DNA from: an uncultured Phycisphaerales bacterium
GTDB taxonomy: Bacteria > Planctomycetota > Phycisphaerae > Phycisphaerales > UBA1924
DNA length: 7,900 bases
Direction: 5' to 3'
NCBI GenBank assembly: GCA_937879825.1
Contig: CALFMQ010000441.1
Coordinates: 1-7,900, forward strand
This document shows positions 7,548 through 7,900 of this stretch, piece by piece. The position numbers and the translations under genes are program-made. The notes under the pieces were generated by a model. It was not told the origin of the DNA and did no database searches. It was given only the letters and a program-made list of their open reading frames with translations. How positions within the stretch are numbered: the stretch's first letter is position 1; every line of letters starts with the position of its first letter.

Positions 7548-7900
7548 TCACACCACCCGGTCCCCGCTCGGGATGTTGTGCGCCGGGGCCGTGTTCAGCT
7601 GCACCAGCTTCGACTCCTGAATCCGCTGGGCCTCCTCCGGGCTCACATAATCCGAATGGCAGGACGCCTTTCCGGGGTTCTCTGAGTCGCCGTTCTTCGC
7701 AACCGCCTTCTTCGTCTTGCTCGCGAGTTTGTGGATCTCCTCGGGCGAGAGCACGCCGCGCTGGCGCAGGATCTCCTGCTGCTCCGGCGTCAGCGCATCG
7801 CTCTTGATCGGCTTGCCGCGCTCGAAACCGTCCGCCTTGCCCGACGCGAACTCCTGGATCTCCTTGGAGATGCGCACCGAGCACCAGTCGTGCCCGCACA
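7548..7900 (-). CDS. thiC: Phosphomethylpyrimidine synthase ThiC, C-terminal part
   Basis: This is the last 116 residues of a gene whose start lies beyond the right edge. ThiC is a radical-SAM enzyme that rearranges 5-aminoimidazole ribotide to HMP-phosphate, the pyrimidine precursor of thiamin, in the cytoplasm. The visible sequence opens with CGHDWCSVRISKEIQEF. Its two cysteines, four residues apart, match the end of the family's CX2CX4C iron-sulfur motif, and the (S/V)xxISxEI stretch that follows is also conserved. The first cluster cysteine is just outside the window. About 110 residues follow the cluster, whereas E. coli and B. subtilis ThiC have roughly half that as I recall. The extra part is charged and hydrophilic and contains KASCHSDYVSPEEAQ. 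Any thiamin-pyrophosphate riboswitch would lie upstream, outside the window. The transglutaminase-like gene begins 118 bp downstream on the same strand. Confidence 0.87.
   Translation of the reverse strand, partial: CGHDWCSVRISKEIQEFASGKADGFERGKPIKSDALTPEQQEILRQRGVLSPEEIHKLASKTKKAVAKNGDSENPGKASCHSDYVSPEEAQRIQESKLVQLNTAPAHNIPSGDRVV

Overview
The window is GC-rich, densely coding bacterial DNA from a diderm (Gram-negative-type) organism, since it encodes an outer-membrane efflux factor with an adaptor protein. The ThiC C-terminus (CGHDWCSVRISKEI), the non-ATG starts with few clear Shine-Dalgarno sites, and the large secreted transglutaminase-like protein all fit a member of the Planctomycetota, possibly Phycisphaerae. 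That placement is an inference from style and remembered family sequences, not from a search.

Layout. Positions 1-212 (minus) hold the N-terminal third of an RlmE/FtsJ 23S rRNA 2'-O-methyltransferase that runs off the left edge. A 240-bp divergent intergenic region (213-452) carries a G-rich tract with G-quadruplex potential and three copies of GACAGGG, two of which form an inverted repeat. From about 453 to 5587 (plus) there is a compact four-gene operon: a MacA-like membrane-fusion adaptor, a MacB/LolD-type ABC ATPase, a MacB-type permease and a TolC-like outer-membrane factor. The last three genes are coupled by start/stop overlaps of 4 and 8 nt. Convergent to it (5594-7429, minus) is a secreted 611-residue protein with an intact Cys-His-Asp transglutaminase-like core and a helical C-terminal half. 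At the right edge (7548-7900, minus) is the C-terminus of ThiC, the radical-SAM HMP-P synthase of thiamin synthesis, truncated at its 5' end by the window.

How the genes work together. The four operon products would form a complete tripartite efflux or secretion machine. The ATPase and permease energise it from the inner membrane, the adaptor spans the periplasm, and the outer-membrane factor is the exit duct. In E. coli MacB the ATPase and permease are fused; here they are separate genes. The substrate cannot be read from the sequence. The flanking genes rlmE, the transglutaminase-like gene and thiC show no evident functional link to the pump.

No tRNA, rRNA, CRISPR array, insertion sequence, attachment site or phage gene was seen. 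Nothing here is convincing as a wholly new system. The least-described element is the secreted transglutaminase-like protein, followed by the patterned DNA between rlmE and the efflux operon.
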